Positions 57,901 to 64,000 of a stretch of DNA of 64,000 nt are shown piece by piece. This DNA comes from Vicia villosa (taxonomy: Eukaryota > Streptophyta > Magnoliopsida > Fabales > Fabaceae), in contig NC_081183.1 in NCBI RefSeq assembly GCF_029867415.1, positions 119,092,514 to 119,156,513 of the forward strand, read 5' to 3'. Position 1 is the stretch's first letter; every line of letters starts with the position of its first letter. The notes under the pieces were generated by a model. The model was not told where the DNA came from and made no database searches. It saw only the letters and a program-made list of their open reading frames with translations. The position numbers and the translations under genes are program-made.

Positions 57901-59235
57901 TGGTTATAAAAGTTTGTTACATGCGGTTAGAATGTTAGTAATTCTGTTAGAAGGCTAGGAACTGTTATGGACTGGTTTAGAAATAGATTGGAGGTTGGAA
58001 ATAGTTAGGAGGATGGTTGAAAATAAGTTAGTTACCAAAACTGTTGAGGTTAGTTACAAATAGGGGTTTAAGGGTTGAATGGGCATGTGTAGGTTTATTT
58101 TATGATGATACTGAATTGTGTATGGAGGTATTGTATTGGTTTGGATTGATTATTGTGAGCTGAGTCCCTTTTCTTTTTGTATGCTACAGGTTTGTCTCTG
58201 AAATTTTATATGGGGTTTGTGACTGAACCGAGCTATATTTATGCCAACTGCAGAACTGAAACTGTTAGACTATTGTTAACTGCTGTTGTCTGTTAAAATA
58301 GCTTAATGAAGCTCCCTTTGAATTGTTTGTGCAGGTCTGGCAGCTTTGGAGAAGACTGGTTTGGCCTTGGTTACAGGCATAGGGCTGATACTCTGATGGG
58401 ATTTCAATTATGGAAGCCAAGTGATGTCACCTTGAAGGCAATTTAGACTTAGGATAGAAACATAAATCTGCCTGTGAATGATAGGATGTAAATAGAAATG
58501 ATATGATAACTTGAGACATTTTTTTATAACTGTCAGAAATTGTAATATTCTTGTAATAAATCAGAACCATCAGTTTTGTAAGCTTGGAACTTTGATTAAA
58601 CTTTTGTTGATGTGTGGAAAAAGCTTTCAGAGCATCATTTTCATAGATGTGAAACTTGGAATCCTTAATCATGATCCTCGTGTAGGTCAAACAGTGGGGG
58701 CATGGGGCCTTTAAAATTGTTTTGTCCGTAAAACCAGGTTTCAGATGCATAGGCCGAACTGTCATGGACAAGCATACTAGAAGGTATCAATCCATTGGCT
58801 TGTAAACCTAGAAGTTGCTGAGACTTATTAAAGGCCTCCAATTTTCTCTCTTTGTTAATAACCTGACTATTGCCCAGAGCATTTAACAGAAATAATCGAA
58901 GTAATCATGGCCTGAATCTCTTTATTGAGCATTGGAGTAAATAAATGAGCCTGTTCATCCTTCAGAGAAGAAAGCAATTTTAATAAGTTATCCTTATCCT
59001 CCTCCTTTTGTAAATATTCAAAGTGACAGACTTGTGACCCCAAGTAATAACGCGAATTAGCCCTTGCCTAATGAATATGCCCAAATGTCGAGCCCAAAAC
59101 TAAACTCTCGATCCAGTGAACTTCAAATTACTTATTAATGCGTGATGATATGATGACTTAACGAAAATGCAGATGAAATGAGAAACATAAGCCAATTAGC
59201 AATAAAATTAAATGGGCAAATTTTGGGGTACAACA
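54941..59235 (-). repeat. Right (5') LTR of D2
   Basis: An offset copy of the left LTR; the differences I see include GCGAAATG versus GCGAAAAATG at the start and one extra G near 56581. It is followed by GAAGG. Confidence 0.9.
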
Positions 59236-59248
59236 GAAGGGTGTTACA
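59236..59248 (+). repeat. Element B 3' LTR, last piece
   Basis: Duplicated GAAGG followed by GTGTTACA, which matches the LTR end of element A and pairs with TGTAACAC at B's LTR start. This is the right end of B. Confidence 0.85.
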
Positions 59249-59834
59249 AAGATACCTCATTCCAAAACCTTCACACAAGTGGTTAACAATGTATACATGC
59301 AACATCCCATTGAGTCAACGCCTCACTCCCTGTGTCAAAGGGGACAAAATCACTATTGTCATACCAATGGAAGAATATCAACATAGGCTAGCATCCTACA
59401 AGCATAACCTGCATGGTCAAATCATATGGCCAAAGAGATCCACCCCCTCAGAGTTGTTAGCTTACATGAAAAACTAAAAGAATAATGGACTTTAATCAGA
59501 AAATGAGGATTAACGTCTCTAGTAAGGCTTTATACGAGTTCTCATTCCCGAGCATAGAAGATGTGAGTATAGTCAGTCAATATCATCATGTAGCTTAAAC
59601 CTGGGTATGCTCAAGCTCTTCACTTGGACTAAAGACTTTGAGCCTTCCAACTTGAATCAAACATTCACACAAGTATGGATCTGTATTCTTGGTTTGTCCC
59701 AAGAATATTGGAGGCCAAAGATTTTATTTGCTATTGCGAATAACATTGGTACTCCTATATGTATAGACTTTGCTTCAAGTAAACCCTCTTTTGACAGTTT
59801 TGGACACTTTGCGAGTAACATATATCTAGAATAA
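59249..59834 (+). pseudogene. LINE-type ORF1 fragment with DUF4283
   Basis: The first frame runs from the B junction to a stop at 59475: GDKITIVIPMEEYQHRLASY then LHGQIIWPKRSTPSELL. The domain continues after a frame change with YEFSFPSIEDV and, from about 59600, LKLFTWTKDFEPSNLNQTFT, QVWICILGLSQEYWRPKILF and GHFASNIYLE. This order is the DUF4283 domain found in nucleic-acid-binding ORF1 proteins of plant LINEs and related proteins. It is broken by at least one stop and frameshifts. Its left part is cut off by B. Confidence 0.75.
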
Positions 59835-59860
59835 TGCGATACATAGCTAAAAGGTGGTAC

Positions 59861-61677
59861 TGAAATCATACAATACGCCTAAACGACCATAAGTTCGTGT
59901 ATAAGGTGCATCACTAATAATCCAAAATACTTAACCATAACGTAGCCAAAAAGAACAAAATACAACAATGGGAAATATCACAAGACATCTATCACACCCA
60001 TCTCTAAACTTCCTTGCTTATTCCTTTCTCCTGAGAAGAGGCACCTGCAAAATAATAATAGGAATGGGGTGAGATACTAATCTCAGTGGGTTTCCCTATC
60101 TTAAGGTCCACTCGGCTCTGCAAGGTTGTACCAATGTTGTTAGCGGAAAGACTATTTCCTTACGATTCCGAAGCATCTCACTTCACCTTATCGGAAATCC
60201 TTATCTCAACATACAATTGTCAAATAAAATAGACTATAAGAAACATGGATTGACATCGAATCGCATCTCACGATTCGATTCCTCAAAGCCATAGAATTAA
60301 CATCGAATTGCATCTCACAATTCAATTTCTTAAAGCCATAGAGTTAACATCGAATTGCATCTCACAATTTAATTCTCAATAATGAAGACAAAGAGGGGAA
60401 GGTATTGGTTCGCATCCCCGTGAGTTCATCCCCAAAGAATACTCCTGAACTACGGAGCACCAATCAATCCCAAGCGTCACACCGAGAACGACCTTCAATA
60501 TATGGCCTGGGAGCATCCTTGGACATTGCATCACAAGGAAAACTACATATAAGTAACAAGCATCACATCGTTACTACCCTTATGCCTATTATATAACCCT
60601 TGTTCATGACACAACATTGTTAGTTAACCTCTACTAATCCTTCTCAACATGTACCCTAAGGTTTGCCTCACCAAGTTTTGCTTTTATTAATCAAGATATA
60701 CACTTGGATTTTTGTAATTTTTAGGAGCATGATAAGTTTATGGAAGATTAGGCATCTCATAGCCCTTTCCGTTAGCTTTCTAACGCCTCTGTTGGCGCCT
60801 AATTCTGAGTTACAGAATTCAAGTTATGCTATTTTCAAATATGTTTTTTTTTTCAATGCAGTCTTAGGAAATCGATTTTCAATATGGGGGGATCGGTTTC
60901 CTGCATGCAAAATACCCATAAATTCAATTTTCTTACCAGAAATCGCTTAAAAATATGGGGAAATCGATTTCCTGTAACTTAGACTGAAAATTTACCTATT
61001 TTTCTGCATAAAACCAGTTCCAAAACATATAATTCAATCCCAAAAGACCCAAACATGGTAGAATCATTATTAACACGAATTTACAAGGAAAATAACATAG
61101 AAACTCAACATGCATTGCAATCAACACAATTATCAAGCTCATATAATGCATAGAATCATATGACTCAATATGCATGTTCATGAATCAATGATCAATAGAA
61201 GTCATGCTCCATATTCACATACAACACAAAATCAGCAAGTCCCACAAGAACATACCATAAATTTTTATGAACCCTAAGCCCCAATCATACAATTCTAACT
61301 CCTACCCAAGAATCTATCTAGAAACCCACCTGAAGATGAAATAGATGAATGATAAGGCTGAGATGATGATGGAATCAGTGGAAATGTTGCTTGCAAGGAG
61401 TTGTTCTTCTCCTCCCTCTTCCCTCTCTTCTTGCTTTTGTTCAGAATTTCTCTAAGTGGAAGGAACAAAGAAATGAATTAGACTCCATAAATTGGTTTAT
61501 GTAGTTTACAAGTGAAAGGACTATTCTGCCCTCTACTTAAACTTCCATAAACTAATTATGTTCAACTTCACTAACTTTATTCTAACATTCCTCTCTAATT
61601 ACTAATCATCATCATAATTATGCTTAACTATCAATATTGGTATAATTAATGGTGATTAGTAACCTAAGTATGTTACA
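59861..61677 (-). repeat. Probable Tekay-like solo LTR (minus), left edge uncertain
   Basis: The right edge ATGTTACA matches a chromovirus LTR start on minus (TGTAACAT). Inside are landmarks shared with the element C LTR: the conserved block (60771-60828), a palindrome cluster (60868-60976), three ~56-bp repeats (60244-60385) and a pyrimidine-rich stretch near 61400. No coding, PBS or PPT is visible. The left edge is set at a TG, but I see no convincing target duplication, so it may be truncated. Confidence 0.55.
60244..60385. repeat. Three ~56-bp repeats
   Basis: The unit core is ACATCGAATTGCATCTCACA followed by ATTCAATT and AAAGCCATAG; the parts GAATTG and CAATTC make each unit a potential hairpin, and in the first copy both arms change together (GAATCG with CGATTC). 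Confidence 0.8.
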
Positions 61678-61689
61678 GGTTTTATGTTT

Positions 61690-62270
61690 TTTTTTGTTGG
61701 TGTGGGATATGAAAAACTTCCGGAGTTTTATTCTTTGTGTAACTGTTTTTGCTAAAGTATGGTTTGCCTAGAATAAATCTAGATTTGAAGGAACCACTTT
61801 GGATTGGAAAACTTGCGCCAAAAACAATAATAGTAAGGTCATTCGCAAAATTGTAGGGTCAGTGGTGCTCTTAGTATTGTCGACTTCTATATTCTTAAAG
61901 GTCTTAATATTAACATAAACTAGCTTATGGTTTGAAGAAGCATCGATGCTCTTTGGAAGTCTCCCTCCCATGGTTGGATCAAAGGTTATGTTGATGGTGT
62001 GGCCATTGAGACTCCTTCTTTGTGAGCCTGTGGTTTGAGGTTCAAAAATTCCAATGGAGACCATATTGGTTCTTTCTCTTATTTCATTGGAAATGGTAAT
62101 GCCCTTATTGCTGAATTTATGGGAGTGATTATGGCTTTGGAAGTTACTTTTGACAAGAATTGGGACAATATTTGGATTGAGTCTGACTCTTTACCGTGGT
62201 TAGGGTAATTCACAATACAAATCTTGTCCATTGCTCTATCAGAAGCCGTTGGTTAAGTTGCTTTGAAAAT
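61690..62270 (+). pseudogene. LINE ORF2 C-terminal RNase H-like domain
   Basis: Frames broken by stops carry SPSHGWIKGYVDGVAIETPS (first Asp), then SNGDHIGSFSYFIGNGNALI with AEFMGVIMALE (Glu), then NWDNIWIESDSLPWL (Asp). This is the plant LINE/non-LTR RNase H module (RVT_3-like). Together with the DUF4283 piece it suggests one LINE whose central RT part is deleted and which received the solo LTR. Confidence 0.75.
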
Positions 62271-62295
62271 TTCAAGAATCTTTGACTTATGATAA

Positions 62296-63628
<1,333 letters not shown>

Positions 63629-63630
63629 TA

Positions 63631-63911
63631 CTCCCTCCGTTTTTTATTATAAGTCGTTTTAGACTTTTCACACAGTTTAAGAAAAATAATAATTGTTGTA
63701 TGAAAATGAGAAATTATGAAGGTTTTTATAAAGTTATCCTTCATTAATGACATATGGAAGATAAATTTATATAATTGAAATGAGATAGAATAATAAATAT
63801 TTAAGGATATAATAGGAAAAGTAGCATTAATTATTCATTGAAATTGTAAAGCGACTTATATTTAAATACAATTTTTTTTCCAAAACGACTTATAATAAAA
63901 AACGGAGGGAG
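63631..63911. mobile_element. Stowaway-type MITE (281 bp) with TA target duplication
   Basis: Terminal inverted repeats CTCCCTCCGTTTTTTATTAT at the left and its complement at the right (about 32 bp), flanked by TA (63629-63630, 63912-63913). The CTCCCTCCGT start is the Stowaway/Tc1-mariner signature. It encodes nothing and would be moved by a mariner-like transposase elsewhere. A subterminal GCGACTTATA repeat occurs near 63851. Confidence 0.92.
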
Positions 63912-64000
63912 TACCTTTTTGCCTCTGGTTTGTCTTTGTGATTTTGACTTTAACATTTTCAGTCAGCCAAGTTTTTCAAATCTAAAAATTAAGTACATAT

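Larger units (their letters stand above)
46396..59235 (-). mobile_element. D2: Ogre/Tat-related non-coding LTR retrotransposon, very young
   Basis: LTRs at 46396-50689 (4294 bp) and 54941-59235 (4295 bp) with GAAGG duplications (46391-46395, 59236-59240). tRNA-Arg PBS at the right LTR and purine tract at the left give minus orientation. By eye I find about eight differences plus a one-base G-run change between LTRs (about 0.2%). The 4.25-kb interior has no recognisable gag or pol but carries a large minisatellite, the block shared with D, and four hairpin repeats. It is a large non-autonomous element moved by proteins from elsewhere. Confidence 0.9.
7780..59248 (+). mobile_element. B: host chromovirus in pieces, carrying five nested insertions
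   Basis: Pieces of one Tekay-like element collinear on + are 7780-7889 (RNase H), 17460-18216 (end of RNase H to integrase), 29484-30323 (integrase end and chromodomain), PPT at 30353-30365, and a 3' LTR split into 30366-31561, 45752-46395 and 59236-59248. Each junction is bounded by a 5-bp duplication, so the pieces rejoin without gap. RT, gag and the 5' LTR lie left of element A, outside the window. The reconstructed LTR is about 1.84 kb. The expected target duplication at the right end is AAAGA (59249-59253). Confidence 0.88.

Overview
The window is a plant nuclear repeat block with no host gene that I can support. The organism is most likely a large-genome legume. Fabeae (pea, vetch, faba bean, lentil group) is my best guess, an inference from two Ogre/Tat-like elements primed by tRNA-Arg with minisatellites in their 3' internal regions, plus several Tekay-type chromoviruses. 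About 62 of the 64 kb is nested retrotransposon sequence.

The layout can be read as a nest, because nearly every insertion has TG...CA ends and a recognisable 5-bp target duplication. The outermost recognisable layer is a decayed LINE: an ORF1 DUF4283 fragment at 59249-59834 and an ORF2 RNase H tail at 61690-62270. Chromovirus B sits next to, and probably inside, its ORF1. B runs in pieces from 7780 to 59248 and is broken five times. (1) Its RNase H was hit by chromovirus A (1849-7779), whose gag was in turn hit by element L0 (1-1848). (2) Its RNase H was hit by solo LTR E (7890-17459, TSD GTAAG), which contains the complete non-autonomous element C (8088-16367, TSD AATAA). (3) Its integrase was hit by Ogre-like element D (18217-29483, TSD TTTAC). 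(4) Its 3' LTR was hit by Tat-lineage element F (31562-45751, TSD GCTGG). (5) The same LTR was hit again by Ogre-like element D2 (46396-59235, TSD GAAGG). The right edge (62.3-64 kb) is AT-rich and holds the LINE tail, two long (AT)n tracts and a Stowaway-type MITE.

Coding content is all retroelement. A has gag, protease, RT and integrase plus chromodomain, with an in-frame deletion of RNase H. B has RNase H and integrase plus chromodomain. F has gag, protease, RT, RNase H, a second archaeal-type RNase H and integrase, all in long frames broken by point nonsense mutations. D keeps one uninterrupted 240-codon mini-gag. C has only ruined pol and D2 has no recognisable coding. F also carries, antisense between pol and its 3' LTR, a captured plant-mobile-domain gene with two apparently spliceable introns and a second antisense ORF behind its own TATA box.

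LTR-pair comparison by eye gives a relative order. C and D2 are nearly identical pairs (youngest), D is about 0.5% diverged, F about 2%, and B, A and the LINE are older because they are the hosts. The least ordinary signals are a conserved ~55-bp block recurring in LTRs of four different families, always 25-40 bp after a family-specific palindromic repeat cluster; the antisense spliced gene in F; the recently moved but coding-dead C; and a row of four hairpins downstream of the D2 primer site.
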